Assembly (NCBI GenBank): GCA_002029975.1 | Contig: LQBE01000005.1 | Coordinates: 37,719-76,425, forward strand | Direction: 5' to 3' | Source of the DNA: a delta proteobacterium ML8_F1 | Lineage (GTDB): Bacteria > Bacillota > Clostridia > Peptostreptococcales > Acidaminobacteraceae | DNA length: 38,707 bases | Part shown: positions 22,248-29,026 of the stretch, piece by piece | Layout of the letters: every line of letters starts with the position of its first letter | Position numbering within the stretch: position 1 is the stretch's first letter | Notes under the pieces: generated by a model | Database searches by the model: none | Seen by the model: the letters and a program-made list of their open reading frames with translations, nothing else | Told to the model about the DNA's origin: nothing | Position numbers and translations under genes: made by a program

Positions 22248-22509
22248 CGATGGTGACGCCTTCTTTCTTGTAATCAATTTTGATCACGCTGACAATTCTG
22301 TCGGCGCCCTCCTCGAGACAGACGGCCTGGGCTTTTTTGACGATATCGAGGAGTTCCTCCAGTTCGCCTTCGATGGTGGTATCCAGGGGACCCACCACGT
22401 GGGGGAGTCCTGTGGCTTGAATCATTTCAATCACCCGGTCGACTACGGGATAGATTCTCTCCTCAGGCACTACGGGGAGAATCTGCAGACTGAGATTGAC
22501 AATAGACAT
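22219..22509 (-). CDS. MTH1187 family (DUF77) thiamine-binding protein under TPP control
   Basis: A 96-residue YqgV/MTH1187-type protein: MSIVNLSLQILPVVPEERIYPVVD, then VVGPLDTTIEGELEELLDIVKKA and ADRIVSVIKIDYKKEG. Members bind thiamine. It is the first gene after the TPP riboswitch, and overlaps thiX by 29 bp. ATG 22509 is preferred: the GTG at 22518 is part of the GTGAGGTG ribosome site, whereas ATG lies nine bases after it. A diverged second copy is at 16417-16716 without such control. Confidence 0.9.
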   Translation of the reverse strand: MSIVNLSLQILPVVPEERIYPVVDRVIEMIQATGLPHVVGPLDTTIEGELEELLDIVKKAQAVCLEEGADRIVSVIKIDYKKEGVTIDEKISKYRG

Positions 22510-22523
22510 TTTTTTCACCTCAC

Positions 22524-22554
22524 AAAAAAATCTTTACCCAAAGGATAAAGATTT
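22524..22554 (-). terminator. Riboswitch-controlled terminator
   Basis: On the minus strand AAATCTTTA and TAAAGATTT pair around a nine-base loop and are followed by a T run. It lies between the TPP aptamer and the first gene, the position of a transcription-terminating expression platform. Confidence 0.82.
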
Positions 22555-22566
22555 CAAATTTAATGA

Positions 22567-22655
22567 TCTCCCTCCGTTGGCATTATCCAAATCAGGTCAG
22601 GGGTCGAAGTTTCACTAAACTTCCTCTCAGCCGGTAACACCAGCTCCCCGTTTGT
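22567..22655 (-). promoter_or_regulatory. TPP riboswitch (THI element)
   Basis: Read on the minus strand the region has the conserved parts in order: GGGGAGC, the CTGAGAGG pyrimidine-sensor stretch, ACCCCTGACCTGATTTGG and TAATGCCAACGGAGGGA. It would bind thiamine pyrophosphate and favour the downstream terminator, shutting off the thiamine-precursor operon when TPP is plentiful. Confidence 0.95.
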
Positions 22656-22661
22656 AAAGTC

Positions 22662-22690
22662 ATTGTACTCCAATAAATTTTACTTGTCAA
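22662..22690 (-). promoter_or_regulatory. Promoter of the TPP-controlled thiamine operon
   Basis: On the minus strand a perfect TTGACA (22690-22685), 17-bp spacer and TACAAT (22667-22662). Transcription would begin right at the 5' edge of the TPP aptamer. Confidence 0.85.
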
Positions 22691-22752
22691 ACAAGATTTT
22701 TTTGTTGCCAAAGGGCAAAATGCTGTACAATAAAAATGACAGGAGGGAGACC

Positions 22753-23574
22753 ATGAATCTCGAAATCCTCAAGTGGGTGCAGTCCTTTCACCATCCAGTC
22801 CTGGACCAATGGTTTCTAGGAATCACCCTGTTGGGGGAGGAAACCTTTGTCCTGGTCCTTTTCGCCTTCCTCTACTGGATTCTGGACAAGGAACTGGCAA
22901 AGCGAGTTGTCTATGTATATTTTCTCTCCCTGATGATCAATCATGGTTTGAAATCCCTTTTTGCCGTGCCCCGGCCCGTGGGACTGGAGGGTATCAGGAG
23001 CCTCAGAACCCATACGGCAACAGGCTACGCCTTTCCAAGCGGTCACACCCAGGGGGTGAGCGCCCTCTTTTTTTCCCTCAGTGCCTCAGTTAAAAGCAGG
23101 GGGTTGACCGTTGTAGCCGTGGTTCTTGTGGCTCTGGTGGCTTTGTCGAGGGTTTATCTCGGTCTTCACTGGCCGACGGATGTCCTTGGCGGCGCGGTGG
23201 CAGGGCTTGGAGTGGTCTGGCTGGGCTTGGGAAGTTTTAAAAAGGCCCGTGGGATTCTGGCCGTCCTTTTTTCTCTTGTCCTGGCAGGGTACCTGGTCCA
23301 AGGGGAGGCCCATCTGCTGCAGCTTGCCGGGATTCTAGCCGGATATCTCCTGGGAGAGCTTTTTGAAAGAAAACGGGTAGATTTCTCAAACCACAGGGTG
23401 CCATGGCTCAATGTTCTTAGGCTTTTGACGGGGCTTATCGGCATGGTGGTTTTAAAAGAGGGACTGAAGGTTTTTTACCTGGAAAGCCACTTTCTCGACA
23501 GCCTGCGCTACGGCATCGTCACCTTCTACGCCATGGGACTGATGCCCTGGATCATCAAACGATTAAATATTTAG
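22753..23574 (+). CDS. PAP2-family membrane phosphatase
   Basis: A 273-residue membrane protein with a type 2 phosphatidic acid phosphatase core: KSLFAVPRP (about 73-81), the PSGHTQG motif (about 98-104) and SRVYLGLHWPTDVLGG (about 129-144) supply the catalytic Lys, Arg, two His and Asp. Six to eight hydrophobic segments follow the usual pattern, with additional ones at the C-terminus. It should dephosphorylate lipid phosphates such as phosphatidate or undecaprenyl pyrophosphate. ATG 22753 follows AGGAGGGAGACC; the frame upstream runs through the promoter region. The glycerophosphodiesterase gene begins 10 bp downstream, so both are likely one lipid-related operon. Confidence 0.9.
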   Translation: MNLEILKWVQSFHHPVLDQWFLGITLLGEETFVLVLFAFLYWILDKELAKRVVYVYFLSLMINHGLKSLFAVPRPVGLEGIRSLRTHTATGYAFPSGHTQGVSALFFSLSASVKSRGLTVVAVVLVALVALSRVYLGLHWPTDVLGGAVAGLGVVWLGLGSFKKARGILAVLFSLVLAGYLVQGEAHLLQLAGILAGYLLGELFERKRVDFSNHRVPWLNVLRLLTGLIGMVVLKEGLKVFYLESHFLDSLRYGIVTFYAMGLMPWIIKRLNI

Positions 23575-23584
23575 GAGGCAGCAT

Positions 23585-24478
23585 ATGAGATATCTGTTCT
23601 ATGCAGTGATCAGTCTGGCATTTTTATTTGCCATTCTCCAGTACGTGCCACCCAAGGGCATCCAGAGCGCCCCTTCCTCCTTCAGTGTGGGTCGCGACAG
23701 ACTGCCGCTTATTTTTGCCCACCGGGGAGGCAGAGGCCTCTATCCGGAGAATACCCTTGCCGCCTTCACGGGCGCCAGGGACCTGGGGGTGGACGGAGTG
23801 GAGTTTGACCTGCACCTCACCAAGGACGCCGTGGTGGTGGTTTGTCACGACCCCACCATTGACCGCACCTCCAACGGCAGCGGCACCATTGCTGAAATGA
23901 CCTATGATGAACTGAAGGACTATAACTACGCCTATCATTTCAGGGATGATGAGGGGGACAATCCCTATCTGGCCGATCCCCAGTCCCTGCCCACCCTTGA
24001 CCAGGTGCTTGAAGTAGTCGGGGGGATGTATCTGATCATTGAAATCAAGGAGGACGGCATCAACGGCGCCCACGTGGCAGACCAGGTTGCCCGGAAAATC
24101 CGGGAGAAGGGTCTCCTGGACAGGGTACTGGTTTCTTCCTTTCAGGATGAAATTGTCGATTACATCCACAGGAACTACCCGGACATCAAAACCTCCAGTG
24201 GAGAAAAAGCCATTACGCAGTACGCGCGCCTGACCAGTCTGCAGCTGGGATACTTCTACCAGGCGACGGATGCGGCAATGTCCCTGCCCACAACGGAATA
24301 CGGCGTGGACCTGAGGAAATTCAATATCATTCAAGGCTTGAAGAAAAGGAATATGGCGGCAATCTACTGGACTGTCAATGAAGCAGAGGAGATGCAGATG
24401 CTGATCGACCTGAAGGTGGACGGAATTATCACCGACTATCCCGATGTCCTCAAGGCCATCATAAAGGACCTTGAATAA
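23585..24478 (+). CDS. Glycerophosphodiester phosphodiesterase
   Basis: A 297-residue GDPD enzyme with an N-terminal membrane segment (about 4-20), so probably membrane-anchored with the domain outside. FAHRGGRGLYPENTLAAF (about 42-59), VEFDLHLTKDAVVVVCHDP (about 72-90), LIIEIKED (about 150-157) and the C-terminal YWTVNEAEEMQMLIDLKVDGIITDYP are the standard catalytic and metal-site segments. It hydrolyses glycerophosphodiesters or lipoteichoic-acid-type polymers to glycerol phosphate. AGGAGG precedes the ATG. Its last codons form one arm of the following hairpin. Confidence 0.94.
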   Translation: MRYLFYAVISLAFLFAILQYVPPKGIQSAPSSFSVGRDRLPLIFAHRGGRGLYPENTLAAFTGARDLGVDGVEFDLHLTKDAVVVVCHDPTIDRTSNGSGTIAEMTYDELKDYNYAYHFRDDEGDNPYLADPQSLPTLDQVLEVVGGMYLIIEIKEDGINGAHVADQVARKIREKGLLDRVLVSSFQDEIVDYIHRNYPDIKTSSGEKAITQYARLTSLQLGYFYQATDAAMSLPTTEYGVDLRKFNIIQGLKKRNMAAIYWTVNEAEEMQMLIDLKVDGIITDYPDVLKAIIKDLE

Positions 24479-24490
24479 TCTCAAGGTCCT
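24465..24490. terminator. Hairpin between converging genes
   Basis: AGGACCTTGA, loop ATAATC, TCAAGGTCCT: a perfect 10-bp stem containing the stop codon of the phosphodiesterase gene. The T-run is short on both sides, so efficiency is uncertain. Confidence 0.55.
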
Positions 24491-24498
24491 GTCGATTT

Positions 24499-25251
24499 CT
24501 AGAAATACAGTTTATTGAGTTTGGTCTGGGCCCACACATCAATCAGATTGCCAAGATAGTAGCTTTCATTTTCCGAATCCATCAAATGGGTGATTTGGTT
24601 GACCACAATGGTTTCAATGGCTTTTTCACAGGATTTGATGATCTTCTGGGATTTTGAATAGTCAAGGGTTTCGTCCTCATCGAAAAAAACCGCCATCATG
24701 GGACACTTGAGCTGATTCAATCTCCTGAGGATGTCTGATTGATGGATATTCTCCATATAGTCCCGGTGGATTTTCACCAGATGATCATTGATTTGCAGGG
24801 TAATGATGTGGTTTTCGTCCTCTTGGAGTCCCCGCTTCCCAAAATCGTAGTTGTCGGCGTCGAAGGAGGTGCCCAGGGTGAAAATGCCTTTGATTTGCAG
24901 CTGCTCTTCAGCGAAAAGACTGATGAGTCCCCCCAGACAGTGGCCCACAATGATGACATCCTCGGAAATATGCTCAAGGGCGTACTGAGTCAGGGTTACA
25001 ACCTCGTCGAGATGGCTGTTGAAGGTTTTTGAGCTGATATCCTCGTCAGGGGCCTGTGAGCCGGACAAAGAAAGCCTCAGGGTGGCATAGCCTCTCTGGG
25101 TCAGGGTATGGGACATGCTTTGCAAGGCGGCCAGGGTGCTTTCGCAGGTGAAACAGGGCACCAGAAGGATGACCCCCTTGAGGGGATTGTTGTTATCAGG
25201 CAGATCCATATCAGCAATGATATTTTCCAGGGGTACAGGCTTTGATTTCAT
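24499..25251 (-). CDS. Alpha/beta hydrolase with a cysteine nucleophile
   Basis: A 250-residue alpha/beta hydrolase. The nucleophile elbow reads GHCLGG (about 101-106), with Cys in place of the common Ser, as in dienelactone hydrolases. The oxyanion region LLVPCFTCEST is near 29-39, the acidic residue is probably in FFDEDETLDY (about 189-198) and the catalytic His in QITHLMDSEN (about 218-227). It resembles the hydrolase half of OsmC-type fusions (TFNSHLDEVVTLTQYA). No clear ribosome site was seen before ATG 25251, and the promoter is not obvious. Substrate unknown. Confidence 0.78.
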   Translation of the reverse strand: MKSKPVPLENIIADMDLPDNNNPLKGVILLVPCFTCESTLAALQSMSHTLTQRGYATLRLSLSGSQAPDEDISSKTFNSHLDEVVTLTQYALEHISEDVIIVGHCLGGLISLFAEEQLQIKGIFTLGTSFDADNYDFGKRGLQEDENHIITLQINDHLVKIHRDYMENIHQSDILRRLNQLKCPMMAVFFDEDETLDYSKSQKIIKSCEKAIETIVVNQITHLMDSENESYYLGNLIDVWAQTKLNKLYF

Positions 25252-25438
25252 GGTTTCAGGCAGGAATGTCCCTTTTCAGGCCCTGTTTCAGCCGACCCTT
25301 AAAGGCAAGGCTGCCTGTAAGCCTCCTTTCATGATGCAGAGTGTGTGGTGCTTGATTGACGAGGTCTCTTTGCAAAAACTTTTATGACAGGATAAATCTG
25401 TTATAATGATTATATCAAAAAAGGCAGGTGAGCCCACT

Positions 25439-25783
25439 ATGTTTTTTATCGGCGTCTTCGGCATCTCCTTCAAGGAAGAGGAGAAACCCCTGGCCTCCCC
25501 GGTAGAGGAATGTGAATCACCGGAATTAGTAAGACGATACCGGTTTTTTCATTTTTTCTTTATCCCCCTTTTCCGATGGGACTTTGAGTATTTTCTCAAG
25601 TGTTCCGGGGGCAGGGTGCTCAAGCTCAAATTGTCCCCGGGTCAAAGGGCCTGGGAGGATACAAGCCAGCCCCTTTCCTACTGGGATTATGAAATTGTCA
25701 AAGCGGTGAAGACTTGCAGGGTCTGTGGTGCGGCTTTGGAGAATACCTATGAATACTGTCCGCAGTGCGGCACGAAAATTTAG
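25439..25783 (+). CDS. Small zinc-ribbon protein
   Basis: A 114-residue protein with a C-terminal zinc ribbon CRVCGAALENTYEYCPQCGTKI. The N-terminal part (MFFIGVFGISFKEE, then YRFFHFFFIPLFRWDFEYFLKCSGG) is a recurring pattern in Firmicute zinc-ribbon proteins of unknown function; in many of those the N-terminal part carries another CxxC pair, which here reads VEECESPEL with one Cys. ATG 25439 follows GGCAGGTGAG. TATAAT at 25402-25407 is a likely -10 element without a good -35. The Nudix gene begins 18 bp downstream, so the two are probably co-transcribed. Confidence 0.75.
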   Translation: MFFIGVFGISFKEEEKPLASPVEECESPELVRRYRFFHFFFIPLFRWDFEYFLKCSGGRVLKLKLSPGQRAWEDTSQPLSYWDYEIVKAVKTCRVCGAALENTYEYCPQCGTKI

Positions 25784-25801
25784 AATAAAAAGAGGAGTCC
25801 G

Positions 25802-26275
25802 ATGAAAAACCACTGTGAAACCCATATCAAACCCATAAATCAGGAACTGCCTCTTAAAACCCACTGCGGTGTATTGGTGCTGCCCATAGATGCCAAAGGC
25901 AATGTGGTCCTGGTTTCCCACCGCGTGCCCCGGGAGGACAACTGGCGGCTGAGCATGCCCTATGACGACCTGAAACTGGGAGAGATGCCGGAAGAGGGTG
26001 CTCTCAGAGTCCTGATGGAGGAAGCCGGTTATTTCGGGGGGCAGATCGAGCCCCTGGGTATCTACAGACCGCTGGGCGGGATTGTGGATATGATTTATCT
26101 GTTTGTCGCGACAGAGCTTGTGGCGATCAAGAGAAATCATGAAATGGCCTGTGATGTCCACGTGTTCAGTCTCTCCCCCCACGGCGTCGGTGAACTGATT
26201 CATGAAGGGACCTTCACTCAGGAGCCTGGCATTAAAGCCTTTACCAGATTTTATCTGATTGATGGCAGAAAATGA
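25802..26275 (+). CDS. Nudix hydrolase
   Basis: A 157-residue Nudix-fold protein. HCGVLVLPIDAKGNVVLVSHRVPREDNWRLSMPYDDLKLGE leads into a Nudix box GEMPEEGALRVLMEEAGY (about 60-77). The EExG glutamates are present, but the usual REL is RVL, so one conserved Glu is missing. LGIYRPLGGIVDMIYLFVATEL matches the ADP-ribose pyrophosphatase branch. It probably cleaves a nucleoside diphosphate derivative, although the altered box could reduce or change activity. GAGGAGTCCG precedes the ATG. Confidence 0.82.
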   Translation: MKNHCETHIKPINQELPLKTHCGVLVLPIDAKGNVVLVSHRVPREDNWRLSMPYDDLKLGEMPEEGALRVLMEEAGYFGGQIEPLGIYRPLGGIVDMIYLFVATELVAIKRNHEMACDVHVFSLSPHGVGELIHEGTFTQEPGIKAFTRFYLIDGRK

Positions 26276-26365
26276 GAGTCTGACAGAAGGACCCGTCCGC
26301 CCCTCCCTGGCCCTGAAGCCATGAATCCAGGCTTTCCACAGATGACCGGGCGTCGTCAAACCCAC

Positions 26366-26414
26366 AAAACATCACGGAAGAATTCCCTTGAGCAGGGCTG
26401 CCGTGATGTTTTTT
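26366..26414. terminator. Bidirectional terminator after the Nudix and amidohydrolase genes
   Basis: AAAACATCACGG (left) and CCGTGATGTTTT (right) pair over 12 bp around a 23-base loop that holds a smaller CCCT/AGGG hairpin, ending in a run of T. It serves both converging genes. Confidence 0.85.
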
Positions 26415-26428
26415 ATTGCATCCGGCGG

Positions 26429-27970
26429 TTAGTCTAAGGGGTAGACGCTTTGGCCACCGACAAAGGTCTCGAGAACTCTCAAATCCTTTAAATCATCTTT
26501 TGCCACAGTGAAGGGATCCCGGTCTACCAGAATGAAGTCAGCGTAATAGCCCGCTTTGAGTGCGCCTTTTTTGTTTTCGTCATAGCTGGCATAGGCACCG
26601 TCCACGGTATAATGCTTGATTGCGTCATAGAGGCTAAGGGTTTGTCCAGGCAGCCAGCCGTCCTGGGGGAATCCCTTAAGGTCCTTTCGGGTCACGGCGT
26701 GATAGATGCCCAGGAAGGGGTTGGTGGATTCCACCGGGGCATCGGTGCCAAAGGCGATGACCAGGTCGAGGTTTTCCAGGGTCTTGTAATTATAGGCGGT
26801 TCTCAGACGCTTAGGACCCAGACGGGAGGGGGCCATGTGGATATCGCCATTGAGGAACCCCGGCTGGATATGGAGCACGGGCTTCAGTCGATCCAGGGCG
26901 GCCAGGGTTTCGGTATCTGTGACCTGGCAGTGGATGATACTGTGCCGGCAGGCGGCATGCTTCAAGGGTTCAAGGGCTTCAAGGGCAATCTGAAGCATTT
27001 CGTCTCCGATGGCGTGGACAGCCACATCGAGCTGATGTTCATCGCAGAGCTGGAACAGATGTCTGACTGCTTCAGGAGAAAAATTCAGCAGGCCCCGTGT
27101 CCCGGTATCGTCGGAATAAGGCTCCTTGAGCCTGGCAGTCCTCCCTCCCAGAGAACCATCTCCCAGAATCTTGACCGGCCCCCGCTTGAAACGTCTGTCC
27201 GAGGTCCTGTCCTGCCGATAGTCCGGAATATTTTTGAGATAGTCCTCGTATTGTTTGAAATTGGTCTGCTCATAGACCCTCAGGGGAAGACGATTCTCCC
27301 TTTCAAGGGTTTCATAGACGTCAAACACCAGCTGGTGAAGGGAGGTATCCACCATGAACAGGTCATCGGATTGAACTGAAGTGACCCCATGGCTCAAGAG
27401 GACTTTTGCGGCACTCAGAATGTAGCCTGCCAGGGCCTTTTCATCCGGCGGGGGAACGAGATCCTTCAGGGGATTCATCCCGGACTCCTTGAAGAGACCT
27501 GAAGGTTCAAAAACTCCGGCTTTTTCCATAGCCAGAGTGTTGGCTACAAGCATGTGGACACAGGTTCTGTGAATGATAATGGGCTTAAGGATGCCTGTGG
27601 CATCGAGGTCGTGGCTTGAAGGCATCCGCCCCTCTTTGAAATGCTCCTGGTTCCAGCCGTAGCCCACAAGAATATCCCCATCCCCCTGGTGTCGGAGAAG
27701 TTTTTCCTTGAGGGCTTCAATGGATTCCACCGAACTCAGATCAATCTGATTCAGGCGCATCCCGATACCCAGAAGATGCAAGTGGGAGTCATTGAAGCCC
27801 GGCAGGAGGGTTTTCCCCTTCATGTCGACGAGGGTTGCTCCGGGGTGTTTTTCCTGGATGTGTCTTAGGGACCCCAGGTCCAGAATCCTGCCATTGTGGG
27901 CGAGCAGAGCCTCGGGATGGGGATTCAAGGGGTCCATGGTGTGAATTGTGCCGTTGACAAATAGCAACAT
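26429..27970 (-). CDS. Amidohydrolase family protein (YtcJ-like)
   Basis: A 513-residue metal-dependent amidohydrolase of the YtcJ/LAF3 type. Near the N-terminus: LLFVNGTIHTMDPLNPHPEALLAHNGRILDLG and the metal motif LPGFNDSHLHLLGIG. Later GDGSLGGRTARLKEPYSD, VAVHAIGDEMLQIALEAL, RHSIIHCQ and FGTDAPVESTNPFLGIYHAVTR give further His and Asp ligands. It hydrolyses an amide or related bond in an unknown substrate. ATG 27970 is fixed by AAGGAGGAGGACAAGCC; an open frame runs 154 codons further but crosses intergenic sequence. A TIM-barrel gene lies divergently. Confidence 0.93.
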   Translation of the reverse strand: MLLFVNGTIHTMDPLNPHPEALLAHNGRILDLGSLRHIQEKHPGATLVDMKGKTLLPGFNDSHLHLLGIGMRLNQIDLSSVESIEALKEKLLRHQGDGDILVGYGWNQEHFKEGRMPSSHDLDATGILKPIIIHRTCVHMLVANTLAMEKAGVFEPSGLFKESGMNPLKDLVPPPDEKALAGYILSAAKVLLSHGVTSVQSDDLFMVDTSLHQLVFDVYETLERENRLPLRVYEQTNFKQYEDYLKNIPDYRQDRTSDRRFKRGPVKILGDGSLGGRTARLKEPYSDDTGTRGLLNFSPEAVRHLFQLCDEHQLDVAVHAIGDEMLQIALEALEPLKHAACRHSIIHCQVTDTETLAALDRLKPVLHIQPGFLNGDIHMAPSRLGPKRLRTAYNYKTLENLDLVIAFGTDAPVESTNPFLGIYHAVTRKDLKGFPQDGWLPGQTLSLYDAIKHYTVDGAYASYDENKKGALKAGYYADFILVDRDPFTVAKDDLKDLRVLETFVGGQSVYPLD

Positions 27971-28105
27971 GGCTTGTCCTCCTCCTTCAATCCCAGTATA
28001 CCCAAGTGACCGGGCTTTGGCAAAAGAGAAAATTCCAGGGAGATTGTCCCTTGCCGGCTGCTGTGATAAAATCAAGGTACAATAGGGGAATAAAGGGGGA
28101 TTCAA

Positions 28106-28981
28106 TTGATTCAGGTCGGCATCAACACGGTATATCTCAATCTGGAGCAAATCAAGGCCCTGGGCTTCAACCGGGTGGAATTTGTTCTTGGTCGCGGAAG
28201 AAACCGCGAAGAAAGCCTGGGAGAAATCATGGCGTCCATCCAAAAGGCGAAGACCATGGGTTTTCCCTTCAGTATCCACTTGCCCCTGTTGGTATGGGAC
28301 TGGTACCAGGAGGATTATCTCAGTGCCTTTTATCTTGATGAAGACCCGACAAAAAGAGAACTGAGTTTCAGACTGCTGGAGGAGAATCTCAAGTTCCTGG
28401 GCAATGTGGGGGCGGATTATTATATTATTCACTTTCAGGGGGTATACAGATACTATCAGGAGAAAGCTGTCTTCAATGAGCGACTTGAAGCGGCCCTTTG
28501 CCGGATTGATGCCCTGGGCAAGACCTATGGGGTAAAAATTCTTCTTGAATATTTCGGGTCAAATTTCATGTTTTATGAGCCCGCCCAGTGGGTTGAAAGG
28601 ATTATGCCCTACGAAAATCTGGGAATCCTTGTGGATACGGGGCATCTCTACTATGCTTCAATCCTTCATGGGTTTGAGATGCTCGAGGCCCTTGAGACCC
28701 TGGGGAAATGGGCCTCAGCCTTTCATCTGTGGACCACCAAGGGAGACAAGGCCTATTCGGATTCGGCCTATTACAGGGACTATCACCACATGGTGGTCCA
28801 TACGGATCAAACCAAAGCACAGGGTTTTGCCTTTGATACCAGGGTGGTCCTGGAAAAAATCGCCGCCTACGGCAAGCCCATGGTCATAGAGGCTTCCCAG
28901 ATTTACAGGGGTAAGGCCTATTTTATGGCCGGAATCAGAAGTGTTTTGGAATTTCTTGAAACCGGAGGAAGACATACATAG
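28106..28981 (+). CDS. TIM-barrel protein (xylose isomerase/endonuclease IV-like)
   Basis: A 291-residue AP-endonuclease-2-like TIM barrel. Seen are IQVGINTVYLNLEQIKALGFNRVEFVLG at the start, FSIHLPLLVWDW (about 55-66), YYIIHFQGVYRYYQEKA (about 107-123), VKILLEYFGSNFMFY (about 143-157) and LGILVDTGHLYYAS (about 172-185), the last supplying a typical Asp/His metal site. Members are sugar isomerases, epimerases or endonucleases; which one is unknown. The start is TTG 28106, five bases after GGGGGA. The SLH protein gene follows after 45 bp. Confidence 0.8.
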   Translation: MIQVGINTVYLNLEQIKALGFNRVEFVLGRGRNREESLGEIMASIQKAKTMGFPFSIHLPLLVWDWYQEDYLSAFYLDEDPTKRELSFRLLEENLKFLGNVGADYYIIHFQGVYRYYQEKAVFNERLEAALCRIDALGKTYGVKILLEYFGSNFMFYEPAQWVERIMPYENLGILVDTGHLYYASILHGFEMLEALETLGKWASAFHLWTTKGDKAYSDSAYYRDYHHMVVHTDQTKAQGFAFDTRVVLEKIAAYGKPMVIEASQIYRGKAYFMAGIRSVLEFLETGGRHT

Positions 28982-29026
28982 AAGGGTTCTATGGATCACG
29001 CTACCCGTTGTTCAGGAGGTGTCAAA

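Noticed and set aside
23624-24484. 286-codon minus-strand frame opposite the glycerophosphodiesterase
   Set aside because: Shadow of a gene with all catalytic motifs; codon pattern reflects the opposite strand.
25526-26365. 279-codon minus-strand frame opposite the zinc-ribbon and Nudix genes
   Set aside because: Both plus-strand genes have motifs and ribosome sites; the antisense frame crosses the gap between them and has neither.
26612-27379. 255-codon plus-strand frame inside the amidohydrolase
   Set aside because: Antisense shadow within a full-length amidohydrolase.
27971-28432. 154-codon N-terminal extension of the amidohydrolase
   Set aside because: It crosses the intergenic region and the start of the divergent TIM-barrel gene; ATG 27970 has a strong AAGGAGGAGG site and begins the conserved domain.
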